Shown: positions 1-8,218, counted from the first letter of the stretch. The stretch is 64,000 bases of DNA from Streptomyces sp. NBC_00078 (GCF_026343335.1 NZ_JAPELX010000001.1:4092001-4156000); one strand, 5' to 3'. Notes: generated by a model not told the origin, from the letters alone. Translations and numbers: made by a program.

Positions 1-372
1 GAACCCGACGCCGAACCGGCCGACGGCGCCTTCGTGGGTGTCCCGCTTCGCGGAGGCACGCAGGGTCGCGAGCGACTCGACACCGGCCGCGTCCAGCGGG
101 GCACCGGTGTTGGCGGCGACGAGAACGCCGTCGCGGAGGGTGAGCCGCAGGCGTCCGGGGACTCCCGCGCGAGCCGCCGCGTCCGCCGCGTTCTGAGCGA
201 GCTCGACGACGAGCCGGTCCCGGTAACCGCCGAGGACGAGGTCCTCCTCGGCGTTGGCGTCCTCGCGGAAACGGGCCGGGCTGGTGGCCCAGGCGTCCAG
301 GACTCCGCGGCGCAGACGGGCGGTGCCGAACGGGTCCGCGCCCTCGGGGGCCGGCCGCACGAACTTGCTCAC
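1..372 (-). CDS. Hsp90-like GHKL ATPase, N-terminal part (runs off window)
   Basis: Only the first 124 residues are in the window. They look like the ATP-binding head of a GHKL (Hsp90/histidine-kinase-like, sacsin-type) protein: an N-box ELAQNAADAA around residues 57-66 and a glycine-rich GRFGVGF at 118-124. The GTG start at 372 follows a GAGGAG ribosome site about 6 nt away. In this family these residues bind Mg-ATP. The client or partner cannot be seen. It lies downstream of the DUF3027 gene on the same strand, with a repeat and hairpins between them, so it is probably a separate transcript. Confidence 0.75.
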   Translation of the reverse strand, partial: MSKFVRPAPEGADPFGTARLRRGVLDAWATSPARFREDANAEEDLVLGGYRDRLVVELAQNAADAAARAGVPGRLRLTLRDGVLVAANTGAPLDAAGVESLATLRASAKRDTHEGAVGRFGVGF

Positions 373-440
373 GTTGACTCTCCTCATCGGCCCACTTCGG
401 CGTGAGCACGAAGGTACCGCGAGATGTTCACCGCCCCTGC

Positions 441-469
441 CGCCCCTGCCCGTCCCATCCGCAGGGGCG
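441..469. terminator. Hairpin upstream of the GHKL gene
   Basis: A 9-bp perfect inverted repeat, CGCCCCTGC at 441-449 and GCAGGGGCG at 461-469, encloses an 11-nt loop. It sits between the DUF3027 gene and the GHKL ATPase gene, so it could end transcripts from the former. It has no U-tract, which is usual in this GC range. Confidence 0.4.
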
Positions 470-477
470 CAGCCCGT

Positions 478-568
478 TTCAGCCCGTCCGGCGTTCGAGG
501 ACGAGGCCGCAGGCCGGCGGGGGTCTGGGGGCGCAGCCCCCGGGACGCGCACCCCCACGCACCCGCAG
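478..568 (+). repeat. Dispersed intergenic repeat family A, copy 1
   Basis: The copy starts with TTCAGCCCGTCCGGCG, continues GAGGACGAGGCC, then a GGGGGTCTGGGGGC/GCAGCCCCC hairpin, and ends with a C-rich ACCCCCAC tail. It is one of five copies in the window (also near 12.6, 33.3, 42.0 and 63.75 kb). It abuts the 3' end of the DUF3027 gene, so its hairpin may act as a terminator. Confidence 0.85.
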
Positions 569-570
569 AC

Positions 571-1497
571 CTACGAGTGCCCCAGGTCCGCCGCTTCCCC
601 GTCGGAGACGACCGGGACGGAACCCGAGTCCGCCGCCGGCCGCAGCGGGAACGGATCCACCCGCGTCTCGTCGATCACGGGAGGCGCCGGCTGCGGCGGC
701 TTGGGCATGACGGCCGCCTCGGAGTGCCCACCGCAGCCGTACGAAAGAGAGACCACCCGGCCGTCGGCCGGTGAGAACTCGTTGGCGCAGACGCCGAACG
801 CCTGGCCCAGCGAGCCGCCGATCGGCTGGAGGAAGCCACAGCTCGCACAGGACGCGGGGGCCGCCTGGGCCATCGGCGTCTTGGAGCCGTACGCCTCGTC
901 CCAGCGGTCCGCGGCGACATGCAGCCCGTAGCGGGACAGGACCCGGGCGCGGCGCACGCCCAGTTCCTCGGCGACGGCCGCGATGGAGCCACGGGACGGG
1001 GCGATGGGCAGGCTCGCGGGGGTGCCCGCGGTGATCTCCGCGTCCTCCGCCTCGGCCAGCTCCGCCAGCTCCTCGGAGAGCGGCGAGTTCGGCGGCGGCT
1101 CCTCCGCGCCGGTGAAGCCGGGCTCCAGACGCAGGTCCTCGGCGTCGGTGGGCAGAAGATCCCCCGGGCCCATGTCGCCGGGGCGCAGCCGCTCGCTCCA
1201 CGGCACCCACTCGGGAGCGAGCAGCGCGTCCGAGCCGGGCAGCATGACGACCTCGTCCAGCGTGACGAACTTGGCGCGGGAGGCGCGCGCGACCGTCACG
1301 GCCCAGCGCCAGCCCCGGTACCCGAGTTCCTTGCACTCGAAGAAGTGCGTGACAACACGGTCGCCCTCGGACTCCAGGCCCAGGTGCTCGCCCACCACCC
1401 CGGGCGCGGCAGCCTCCTCGGCTGCGGTACGGGCGAGGTCGACGGCCTCCGCGCACAGGCGGTCAGGGGTGCGGCTTCGCGTTGTCGCTGCGCTCAC
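571..1497 (-). CDS. DUF3027 protein
   Basis: A 308-residue soluble protein whose body matches the actinobacterial DUF3027 family as I recall it. A cysteine cluster (CASC at 217-220, C237, C255, H258) suggests a small metal-binding fold in the C-terminal third. The middle (about 132-165) is acidic and low-complexity. The ATG at 1497 is the first in frame; no strong ribosome site is visible. No biochemical function is known to me. It is divergent from the MFS gene across a 333-bp gap. Confidence 0.85.
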   Translation of the reverse strand: MSAATTRSRTPDRLCAEAVDLARTAAEEAAAPGVVGEHLGLESEGDRVVTHFFECKELGYRGWRWAVTVARASRAKFVTLDEVVMLPGSDALLAPEWVPWSERLRPGDMGPGDLLPTDAEDLRLEPGFTGAEEPPPNSPLSEELAELAEAEDAEITAGTPASLPIAPSRGSIAAVAEELGVRRARVLSRYGLHVAADRWDEAYGSKTPMAQAAPASCASCGFLQPIGGSLGQAFGVCANEFSPADGRVVSLSYGCGGHSEAAVMPKPPQPAPPVIDETRVDPFPLRPAADSGSVPVVSDGEAADLGHS

Positions 1498-1830
1498 AGG
1501 TATCGCTTCTCTCCTACGCCGTCACTCGGGTGCGCCGGCCTGAAGGCGATGGGAGCGGACGGAGCGGACCGAAGGACCGCGTCGACGTCCGCGCCCGATC
1601 GCACTCGGGCGCACCTCATACATCCATTCTGCGGGATGTCCGAGAGGCGCGCGGCCGAGAACGTTCGCCACGACGCGCTACGCACGCTACCTTCTCGCGA
1701 CCGCTCGGCCTACACCGACGGGACGTTTCCCCCCGCGGGCCTGGCAAGTACCGGGGAAATACACAGGAAGTACGCGCCCATACGCGCGGTAACCCCACTA
1801 CACACAGCTTTCTCGGGGCACTATGACGGA
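1498..1830. other. Divergent intergenic region, DUF3027 / MFS
   Basis: There is no credible gene in these 333 bases. The right half is less GC-rich than the flanks and holds an inverted repeat, TTTCCCC at 1726-1732 and GGGGAAA at 1753-1759. This is where promoters for both divergent genes should lie. I cannot assign exact -35/-10 boxes with confidence. Confidence 0.4.
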
Positions 1831-3255
1831 GTGGCAACCGCAAGGACACCCCAAGGAGCCACCGGGGTCGGTGGGGTCAAGGGCAGCAGTCGTGGTGGCG
1901 GTTCGGGCCGGTTCGGCGGGTCCGTCCGCGCGGTCGGCCGTGCCCTGCACTTCCCGTTCACCGGAACCGCCCGCGGGATCCGGAAGGCGACCCACGCGCA
2001 CGGCGCCGGCGAGTCCGGCCTCGGCAAACTGATCGAACTGCACGCGGTGAACGGCGCCGGGGACGTCATGATCACCGTCGCCCTCGCCTCCACCGTCTTC
2101 TTCTCCGTCCCCACCGACGAGGCACGGGGGCGTGTCGCGCTCTACCTGGCGATCACCATGGCGCCGTTCACGGTGCTCGCCCCGGTCGTCGGACCGCTCC
2201 TCGACCGGCTCCCCCACGGCCGCCGCGCCGCGATGGCCGGCTCGATGCTCGCCCGGGCGCTGCTCGCGCTGATCATCGCCGGGGCCGTCTCCACCGGCAG
2301 CCTGGAGCTGTATCCGGCCGCGCTGGGCGTACTGGTCGCGTCGAAGGCGTACGGGGTGGTCAGAAGCGCGGTCGTGCCCCGGCTGCTGCCACCCAGGTTC
2401 TCCCTCGTGAAGGCCAACTCCCGGGTCACGCTCGGCGGGCTCCTCGCCACCGGTGTCGCGGCGCCCATCGGGGCGGGCCTGCATACGATCGGCCCGCGCT
2501 GGCCGCTGTACGGCGCCTTCGTGATCTACATCTGGGGCATGTTCCTGTCCTTCACCCTGCCGCCGAAGGTCGACTCGGCCAAGGGCGAGCACACGGCGCT
2601 GCTCGCGGCGGACGCGGACCATCTGCACGGGCCGCACCTCAAGCCGGTGAAGCGGCCCGGCCTTCGCACGGTCGGCCTCGCGGTGACCCATGCGCTCGGC
2701 GCCAACGCGGCCCTGCGCTGGCTGTCCGGGTTCCTGACCTTCTTCCTCGCCTTCCTGCTGCGCGAGCACCCGCTGACCGGCTCCAGCGCGGCCGTCTCGC
2801 TGGGCATAGTGGCCGTCGCGGCGGGCGCGGGCAACGCGCTCGGTACGGCGGTCGGGGCATGGCTGAGACAGCGGGCGCCGGAGATCATCATCGTCGCGGT
2901 CCTGCCGATCGTGCTCGCCGCCGCGATCACGGCCGCGATCTTCTTCGGGGCGTTCCTGGTGGCGTGTCTGGCCGCGTTCGCCGGGTTCTCGCAGGCGCTG
3001 GCCAAGCTGTCCCTGGACGCGCTGATCCAGCGGGACGTGCCCGAGACGGTGCGCCCCTCGGCGTTCGCCCGCTCCGAGACCATGCTGCAGATGGCCTGGG
3101 TGCTGGGCGGCGCCATCGGCATCGTGATGCCCCTCAACGGAGCGGCGGGGCTGAGCCTGGCCGCCGCGGTCATCGCCCTCGGCTGGGTCACCACCGCCCG
3201 CGGGCTGATCGGCTCGGCCCATCAGGGGAGCGCCTCGAAGCCCCGCGTGGCGTAA
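1831..3255 (+). CDS. MFS transporter
   Basis: A 474-residue integral membrane protein with about ten to twelve hydrophobic segments starting near residue 75, preceded by a Gly/Arg-rich cytoplasmic N-terminus. The segment pattern (ALYLAITMAPF, PVVGPLLDRLPHGRR) fits a major facilitator with the DRxxxGRR-like loop between helices 2 and 3. The substrate is unknown. I chose GTG 1831 because the sequence upstream in the same frame is intergenic in character; the ribosome site is weak, so the start may be a few codons off. A 20-bp palindromic hairpin follows directly. Confidence 0.85.
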   Translation: MATARTPQGATGVGGVKGSSRGGGSGRFGGSVRAVGRALHFPFTGTARGIRKATHAHGAGESGLGKLIELHAVNGAGDVMITVALASTVFFSVPTDEARGRVALYLAITMAPFTVLAPVVGPLLDRLPHGRRAAMAGSMLARALLALIIAGAVSTGSLELYPAALGVLVASKAYGVVRSAVVPRLLPPRFSLVKANSRVTLGGLLATGVAAPIGAGLHTIGPRWPLYGAFVIYIWGMFLSFTLPPKVDSAKGEHTALLAADADHLHGPHLKPVKRPGLRTVGLAVTHALGANAALRWLSGFLTFFLAFLLREHPLTGSSAAVSLGIVAVAAGAGNALGTAVGAWLRQRAPEIIIVAVLPIVLAAAITAAIFFGAFLVACLAAFAGFSQALAKLSLDALIQRDVPETVRPSAFARSETMLQMAWVLGGAIGIVMPLNGAAGLSLAAAVIALGWVTTARGLIGSAHQGSASKPRVA

Positions 3256-3268
3256 CACACAGGCATGC

Positions 3269-3288
3269 CGCCCCCCACGTGGGGGGCG
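3269..3288. terminator. Perfect palindrome after the MFS gene
   Basis: CGCCCCCC and GGGGGGCG are separated by ACGT, giving an 8-bp stem with a 4-nt loop, 14 bp past the stop codon of the transporter. A terminator is the likeliest role. Because the 20-mer is a perfect DNA palindrome, an operator for the lipoprotein gene at 3317 is the alternative. Confidence 0.6.
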
Positions 3289-3316
3289 CGCCGCAGGTGC
3301 CCGATAACCTTCGCCC

Positions 3317-3829
3317 ATGACCTCGATGCCACGCGGCGGAGCCGCAAATGTCCGCGCCGCTGTGCGACGCCGCCACGCCGTCGCCGCCGCCGGCGCCGTT
3401 TCTGCCGGACTGCTCGTCCTGACCGCGTGCGACAAGCCGACGCCGGTCTCCACGATCACGGTCGGCCGCTCCTCCGTCAGCGCGCAGGCCACCTGTGGTG
3501 GCGAGGGCAAGTCCCTGCAGGCCGCGGACCTCGCGAAGTGTCTGAAGGACAAGGACATCAAGTCCATCAAGGTCGACCCCGACGACACCGTCCGCTTCGG
3601 CGTCGACCCCGACATCGCCGACAAGCGGTGGACGATCCTGATGAACGGTCAGCCCCTGACCGAGGACAGCGGCAAGACCTACCGCACCGTCCCGGGCAGC
3701 GTCTTCTTCAACCAGCAGTACGGCGCCACCGGCAACTCCACCCTGGTCACCATCAAGGCGGGCGACGGCAAGAAGAGCGGCAGCACGGTCACCGGCCTGT
3801 GGTCCTTCAAGCTCAAGAAGAACGACTGA
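3317..3829 (+). CDS. Small lipoprotein (DUF2771-like)
   Basis: A 170-residue protein with a basic start, a hydrophobic segment and a lipobox ending LVLTAC at about residue 38, so it should be lipid-anchored on the outer face of the membrane. The rest is a compact secreted domain with two further cysteines (in ATCGGEG and AKCLKD) that could form a disulfide. I tentatively link it to DUF2771. It lies 30 bp upstream of mqnB on the same strand and may share its transcript. Its function is unknown. Confidence 0.8.
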   Translation: MTSMPRGGAANVRAAVRRRHAVAAAGAVSAGLLVLTACDKPTPVSTITVGRSSVSAQATCGGEGKSLQAADLAKCLKDKDIKSIKVDPDDTVRFGVDPDIADKRWTILMNGQPLTEDSGKTYRTVPGSVFFNQQYGATGNSTLVTIKAGDGKKSGSTVTGLWSFKLKKND

Positions 3830-3858
3830 CCCCGACGTCCACGCCGTCCATACGGTCG

Positions 3859-4536
3859 ATGTCGTCGATGCGTTCCGTACGCGTCCTCGTGGCCACCGCG
3901 GTCCCCGCCGAACGGGACGCGGTGGCACGGGCGTTCACAGGTGACGGCCGGGTCGTGATCGCCGCCGGTGTGGGCCCCGCCCTCGCCGCCGCCTCCACCG
4001 CGACCGCCCTCACCACCGCCGCCCTGCGCGGCAGCCCGTACGACCTCGTCTTCTCCGCCGGGATCGCCGGCGGGTTCCGGCCCGAGGCCCCCGTCGGCTG
4101 CCTCGTCGTCGCCGACGAGATCACCGCGGCCGATCTGGGCGCCGAGACCGCCGAGGGCTTCGTACCGGTCACGGACCTCGGCTTCGGCACCGTCACCCAC
4201 CGTCCGCCGGAAGCACTCGTACGAGAGCTCGCGGCCGCCACCGGCGCCCGCCCCGGAGTCGTCCTCACCGTCTCCACGGTGACCGGCACCGCCGAGCGCG
4301 CCGCGGCGCTCCGTGCCCGCCACCCCCGTGCGCTCGCCGAGGCCATGGAGGGCTTCGGGGTGGCCGAGGCGGCCGCCGCGCACGGTGTGCCCGTGGTGGA
4401 GCTGCGCGCGGTCTCCAACCCCGTCGGCCCGCGCGACCGCGCCGCGTGGCGCATCGGCGACGCCCTCGCGGCCCTGACCGAGGCATTCGGGAAGATTGCG
4501 CCCGTCCTGGAGAGTTGGAAACAGCATGACCTCTGA
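3859..4536 (+). CDS. mqnB: Futalosine hydrolase
   Basis: The 225-residue protein has the nucleoside-phosphorylase/MTAN-like fold signature (VLVATAVPAERDAV at the start, FSAGIAGGF, EAMEGFGVAEAA). In the futalosine route to menaquinone it cleaves futalosine to dehypoxanthine futalosine and hypoxanthine in the cytoplasm. EAMEGFG matches the purine-binding and ribose-contacting E-M-E motif of the MTAN family. Two ATGs (3859 and 3868) are possible; neither has a strong ribosome site. Its 3' end overlaps mqnD by 11 nt, indicating translational coupling in a two-gene pathway unit. Confidence 0.93.
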   Translation: MSSMRSVRVLVATAVPAERDAVARAFTGDGRVVIAAGVGPALAAASTATALTTAALRGSPYDLVFSAGIAGGFRPEAPVGCLVVADEITAADLGAETAEGFVPVTDLGFGTVTHRPPEALVRELAAATGARPGVVLTVSTVTGTAERAAALRARHPRALAEAMEGFGVAEAAAAHGVPVVELRAVSNPVGPRDRAAWRIGDALAALTEAFGKIAPVLESWKQHDL

Positions 4537-5377
4537 GCGCCCGCTGCAGACCGCGTACTCGCCCTGCCCGAACGACACCTTCGTCTTCGACGCCCTCGCC
4601 CACGGCCGCGTGCCGGACGCGCCCGCGCTCGACGTGACCTTCGCGGACATCGACATCACCAACGGCATGGCCGAGCGCGGCGAGTCCGACGTGCTGAAGG
4701 TGTCGTACGCCGTGCTGCCGTACGTCCTCGGCGAGTACGCGCTGCTGCCGTGCGGGGGTGCGCTGGGCCGGGGCTGCGGTCCCCTGGTGCTGACCCGGGA
4801 GGCGGGCGGGGGACTCACCGGCCGTACGGTCGCCGTGCCGAGCGAGAGGTCGACGGCGTACCTGCTGTTCCGTCTGTGGGCGGCGGACACGGTCCCCGGC
4901 GGGGTGGGCGAGATCGTCGTCATGCCGTTCCACGAGATCATGCCTGCGGTGCGGGACGGGAAGGTCGACGCGGGGCTCGTCATCCACGAGGCACGCTTCA
5001 CCTACCAGAACTACGGGCTGCACAAGCTCGCGGACATGGGTGAGCACTGGGAGCGCACGACCGGACTGCCGATCCCGCTGGGCGCGATCATCGCGAAGCG
5101 CTCACTGGGCGCCGAGACCCTGACGGGCCTGGCCGACGCGATCCGCACCTCCGTACGCGCCGCCTGGGACGACCCCGAGGCCTCCCGCCCGTACGTCATG
5201 GAACACGCCCAGGAGATGGACCCGTCCGTCGCCGACCAGCACATCGGCCTCTACGTCAACGAGTTCACCGCCGACCTCGGCGAGGACGGCTACGCAGCGG
5301 TGCGGGGGCTGCTCACGCGTGCGGCGGCCGAAGGACTCGTACCGGCGCTCGGACCGGACGCCCTGTCGTTCCCCTGA
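4526..5377 (+). CDS. mqnD: 1,4-dihydroxy-6-naphthoate synthase
   Basis: A 283-residue protein with the opening YSPCPNDTFVF and later FHEIMPAVRDG and GLVIHEARFTY, all typical of MqnD. It belongs to a periplasmic-binding-protein-like fold used as a cytoplasmic enzyme that converts cyclic dehypoxanthine futalosine to 1,4-dihydroxy-6-naphthoate. The histidine in VIHEAR is the usual catalytic candidate. ATG 4526 has GGAGAG about 11 nt upstream. mqnA and mqnC are not in the window. Confidence 0.95.
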   Translation: MTSERPLQTAYSPCPNDTFVFDALAHGRVPDAPALDVTFADIDITNGMAERGESDVLKVSYAVLPYVLGEYALLPCGGALGRGCGPLVLTREAGGGLTGRTVAVPSERSTAYLLFRLWAADTVPGGVGEIVVMPFHEIMPAVRDGKVDAGLVIHEARFTYQNYGLHKLADMGEHWERTTGLPIPLGAIIAKRSLGAETLTGLADAIRTSVRAAWDDPEASRPYVMEHAQEMDPSVADQHIGLYVNEFTADLGEDGYAAVRGLLTRAAAEGLVPALGPDALSFP

Positions 5378-5464
5378 ACGGCAGCCGACGTACGGAGTCC
5401 GGCGCAGCCGCCCGCAGCCCCCGCAGCGGCGCAAGGACGGCAGAAAGAGGGGCCGCGTGCGACA

Positions 5465-5491
5465 GCCGAGGGGCTGGTGTCGCCCCTCGGC
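5465..5491. terminator. Terminator between convergent mqnD and cold-shock gene
   Basis: A perfect 10-bp stem, GCCGAGGGGC and GCCCCTCGGC, with a 7-nt loop lies midway between the convergent ends of mqnD and the cold-shock gene. It is symmetric and well placed as a bidirectional terminator. Confidence 0.7.
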
Positions 5492-5542
5492 CCGGGTGTG
5501 CTCGAACTTCCGTAAGGGTTACGGGCTTTCGGTATTCCGCGG

Positions 5543-5926
5543 CTATACGTCCAGCTGGTCGGCGACCGCGCGCAGCAGGCCCGCGATCTTCGCGCCGGAG
5601 GCCTTGTCGGGGTAACGGCCCTTCTCGAGCATCGGCGTGATGTTCTCAAGGAGGGTCGTCAAGTCCTGGACGATGGACGCCAGTTCGTCCGGCTTCCTGC
5701 GGGTGGCGGCCGCGACCGAGGGGGTGGGGTCCAAGACGGTGACCGAGAGTGCCTGGTCGCCACGCTGGCCGGCGACGACGCCGAACTCGACTCGCTGGCC
5801 CGGCTTGAGTGTCTCGACTCCGGCGGGGAGGACCGAGGAATGGACGAAGACGTCACCGCCGTCGTCGCGGGAGAGAAAGCCGAAGCCCTTCTCACTGTTG
5901 AACCACTTGACCTTGCCGGTTGGCAA
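5543..5926 (-). CDS. Cold-shock-domain protein with C-terminal extension; start codon altered by insertion
   Basis: The first 65 residues are a cold-shock domain with both RNA-binding motifs (KGFGFLS and DVFVHSSV). A 60-residue helical tail (DELASIVQDLTTLLENI onward) roughly doubles the usual length. It should bind single-stranded nucleic acid as a chaperone. The present start is TTG at 5926, 8 nt after AGGGAG. Both TTG and AGGGAG lie at or beyond the attachment repeat, so they come from the inserted element. The original GTG start remains at 8155, 2.2 kb away. Expression is probably changed. Confidence 0.9.
   Translation of the reverse strand: MPTGKVKWFNSEKGFGFLSRDDGGDVFVHSSVLPAGVETLKPGQRVEFGVVAGQRGDQALSVTVLDPTPSVAAATRRKPDELASIVQDLTTLLENITPMLEKGRYPDKASGAKIAGLLRAVADQLDV
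5908..5925. repeat. Attachment-site core, cold-shock-gene side
   Basis: One 18-bp copy of TGACCTTGCCGGTTGGCA. It encodes residues 2-7 of the cold-shock protein on the minus strand and continues into the intact gene. Its outer junction on the element side begins AAAGCACACG. Confidence 0.88.
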
Positions 5927-6031
5927 AGCACACGCTCCCTCGATCGCTCCCGGACTGGCCGGACACCCTTGATCTGCCGTTGAGACAGCCTACCGGGGGT
6001 CTCTCCAGCCGAACACGCCTTAAAACGAGAC

Positions 6032-6061
6032 TGAGCCCCTACCAGTGAAGGCAGAGGCTCA
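6032..6061. terminator. Weak hairpin after the resolvase remnant
   Basis: TGAGCC at 6032-6037 and GGCTCA at 6056-6061 can pair across an 18-nt loop just past the resolvase stop codon. The stem is short, so the terminator role is uncertain. Confidence 0.25.
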
Positions 6062-6085
6062 AAGTGGTGCAGGAAGCGTGAGGGG

Positions 6086-6415
6086 CTACCCAATGCGCCG
6101 GTAGAGCGTCGCGCGGGAGACTCCGAGAGCCTTGGCAATGGCAGTGATGCTCTCCCCCTTGGCCTTACGAGCCTTGGCCACAGTCAGCACGTCCTCAGTG
6201 ATGACGGACGGACGTCCACCGGTACGCCCCTGAGCCTTGGCAGCGTCCAGACCGGCGCGGGTGCGCTCCACGATCATGTCTCGCTCAAGCTCAGCAAAGG
6301 CAACCATCATGGTGAAAAAGAACTTGCCTTCCCCCTTGGGCGAGTAGTTACCGGCGAGAGTTCCAGTGAGGATGCGGAGCGCGATTCCACGGGAGTGCAG
6401 ATCCTCAGCAATGTC
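6086..6415 (-). pseudogene. Tn3-type resolvase/invertase remnant (C-terminal part)
   Basis: The open frame reads RGIALRILTG, then GKFFFTMMVAFAELERDMI, then a GRPS linker and a closing helix-turn-helix (ITAIAKALGVSRATLYRRIG). These are the second half of the catalytic domain, the long E helix and the DNA-binding domain of small serine recombinases. The N-terminal part with the active-site serine is missing; an in-frame TAA lies at 6416-6418, right behind the integrase stop. A short product could start at the ATG pair at 6310, but it would be catalytically dead. It is a deletion scar inside the element. Confidence 0.85.
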
Positions 6416-6436
6416 TTATCTTTATGTCCTCTCCCT

Positions 6437-8095
6437 TTACATTGCCCCGAGTTCTTCTAGGAATGAGGGGACGGGCTCCAATTCCAGACCTGGGAACTCC
6501 CTTAGTTCGGGATTAGTCCAGTGCGCCGGTACGTTCTGGCTAATCAAGGGCCTATCCATTCCCTCTGCCTTATTCAGGCGCAGCTCTTGTGCCATGGTCT
6601 GGATATCCCCTAGGTCAATGACCATTCCCAGGTCATTCGGCATGTCGCCTTTCTTCCAAGCCCAGACCTTTACGTCGTAGGTGCGGAGAAAATCCCGACG
6701 GTCTTCCTGGTCTTTGGCTGCCCAGACGTCCCCGTACTTCTTTCCCATGGGCTTGAGAGCCGGGTTAGCCCTTTCCTCTTCCTGCTTGGCCAGGAGAGCA
6801 ACCTTTGCCGACAGACTCTTGTGCATACGGCGGTAGGACTCTTCCTGTCCCTCTCCGTCGTACTCCCCCGCCAGGAAGTCAGCTTCCAGCTTTTCCAGGC
6901 GTGCCTTTGCCGCCTGGAGTTCCCTTGCCTGAGAGGGTCCCGTACCGACTCGCTCGTACATGTCCCACGTACCTACGCTGTCACGGATTGCCTGGTCAAC
7001 CGCAGCGTCGAGAGCGTCAGCACGGATGTACAAGCCGTCCGTACACGCTCCACCCTTGAACTTATTGGAGCAGCGGTAATACCTGTGCCCCGGAATTCGC
7101 TCTCCGTCTTTCCTGGTGTGTCCGGAATTCAGGAGAGAAGTAACCGGCGCTCCACAGTTACCGCAGCGCGCAATACTGGAAAGGAGACTCTTTGCGCTGA
7201 CTCGGGTTCCACCCGTATAGGCATTGGGAGCGGGCTTAATCCTGTCGACCAGGTCTGTCCATTCATCCATGGAAGCCAAAGGCTTTTCAGGAAGAATGAC
7301 CGGCTCTCCCTGGTCATCTAGAATGGCCTCGCCCTTATAGGCGTAGATACCAGGAACCCAAGAGGAACGGATGAACTTATTGATGATGGTTGACTGCCAT
7401 TGAGTTCCCTTGGTTTCCTCCCCCTTCAATTTCCGGAGGTGGTCACCCCACGTGAGTACGCCACGGCCGTTGAAGTCTCGGGAAATCCTGTGTGTGGACT
7501 GTCCCTCACGGACGCGAGTGAAGATCTCTTCCACGTAGGGGTGGAAGTCCTGGTCAATCTCCAGAACCTTCCTCTTGCCACCCTCTACGGCTTTGATGCG
7601 GTAGCCGGTAGGCGGAGCACCAACGAGCCATGAACGGTTCTCCAGACGGCTCTGTACGCCGTTCAGGATGCGTGCCTGAACGGTGTCCCACTCAGCCTCA
7701 GCGAATACGGCAGTCATGCGCGCCATCATCTTGCCTTGGGGAGTCGAGAGGTCGAACCCCTCTTCAACACAGACGATGAACTTCCCGTTTTCCTGTGCCC
7801 ACTCCAAGAGTTCGTTGAAGTGCATCGAGCGACGGGTAAGCCTGTCCATCTTGGCCGCAATGATCACGTCGAACTCATCGGCTCGGGACGTCAGCCACTT
7901 GCCGAGTCTCGGACGCTTGAACGGGGAGATGGAGCCTGAGACGTCCGTGTCCTCTGCCTCGCCCACCAGGACGCCGGACAGGAGCGGAGAGCTCACGTGG
8001 TGTCGGATCACGCCACGCTGCCACTCGATGGAGGTGGAGCCGTCCGAGTCGGCAGAGAGACGGAGACAGGCGAGGTAGCGCAGACCAGGTGTCAT
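6437..8095 (-). CDS. Large serine recombinase (integrase)
   Basis: A 552-residue protein. The catalytic domain starts at residue 7 (LACLRLSADSDG with the likely nucleophile S14) and includes DVSGSISPFKRPRLG and AAKMDRLTRR. A recombinase domain follows, then a zinc ribbon (C311, C314, C342, C351) and a long coiled-coil-like segment (about 375-440), as in phage-type large serine integrases. It should recombine the 18-bp cores that flank the element. Its start lies only 42 bp inside the outer repeat, which leaves little room for a promoter of its own. GC is lower than in the neighbours. Confidence 0.95.
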   Translation of the reverse strand: MTPGLRYLACLRLSADSDGSTSIEWQRGVIRHHVSSPLLSGVLVGEAEDTDVSGSISPFKRPRLGKWLTSRADEFDVIIAAKMDRLTRRSMHFNELLEWAQENGKFIVCVEEGFDLSTPQGKMMARMTAVFAEAEWDTVQARILNGVQSRLENRSWLVGAPPTGYRIKAVEGGKRKVLEIDQDFHPYVEEIFTRVREGQSTHRISRDFNGRGVLTWGDHLRKLKGEETKGTQWQSTIINKFIRSSWVPGIYAYKGEAILDDQGEPVILPEKPLASMDEWTDLVDRIKPAPNAYTGGTRVSAKSLLSSIARCGNCGAPVTSLLNSGHTRKDGERIPGHRYYRCSNKFKGGACTDGLYIRADALDAAVDQAIRDSVGTWDMYERVGTGPSQARELQAAKARLEKLEADFLAGEYDGEGQEESYRRMHKSLSAKVALLAKQEEERANPALKPMGKKYGDVWAAKDQEDRRDFLRTYDVKVWAWKKGDMPNDLGMVIDLGDIQTMAQELRLNKAEGMDRPLISQNVPAHWTNPELREFPGLELEPVPSFLEELGAM

Positions 8096-8122
8096 GGCAG
8101 GAGCGTAGCGCTCTCTGTGTGC

Positions 8123-8155
8123 CTAGGTGACTGGCCTGACCTTGCCGGTTGGCAC
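8123..8155 (-). other. Severed original start of the cold-shock gene
   Basis: From GTG 8155 the frame reads V-P-T-G-K-V, identical to the cold-shock protein start, then crosses into the element (R-P-V-T) and stops at TAG 8123. GAGG lies about 7 nt upstream of the GTG. This is the host 5' end of the disrupted gene left on the far side of the insertion. It now encodes a 10-residue peptide overlapping the leader of the integrase gene. Confidence 0.85.
8137..8154. repeat. Attachment-site core, promoter side
   Basis: The second 18-bp copy of TGACCTTGCCGGTTGGCA, identical to 5908-5925. The base just outside (C at 8155) completes the original GTG start codon on the minus strand, whereas the element side supplies A and so a TTG at the other end. 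Confidence 0.88.
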
Positions 8156-8218
8156 CGTCTGTCCTCGTCCTCGTACTCGTCGGAAAACTGCTTCGGAAAC
8201 GGCTCTTGATAGCACTGG

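Larger units (their letters stand above)
5908..8154. mobile_element. Small integrative element of the large-serine-integrase type, flanked by an 18-bp direct repeat
   Basis: The 18-mer TGACCTTGCCGGTTGGCA occurs at 5908-5925 and 8137-8154. Between the copies lie a serine integrase gene and a resolvase remnant with visibly lower GC than the surroundings. Joining the outside sequences restores a continuous cold-shock gene beginning GTG-CCA-ACC-GGC-AAG. This shows the target site was the 5' end of that gene. No other cargo is present, so it looks like a decayed or minimal integrative element or prophage remnant. Confidence 0.9.

Noticed and set aside
919..1830. Long N-terminal extension of the MFS transporter
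   Set aside because: The frame is open from 919 but runs antisense to the DUF3027 gene and then through intergenic DNA; the transporter begins near 1831.
1798..3624. Long minus-strand open frame of about 600 codons opposite the MFS gene
   Set aside because: It is antisense to a clear transporter, has a Gly/Arg/Asp-rich low-complexity product and no ribosome site. Long empty antisense frames are normal at this GC content.
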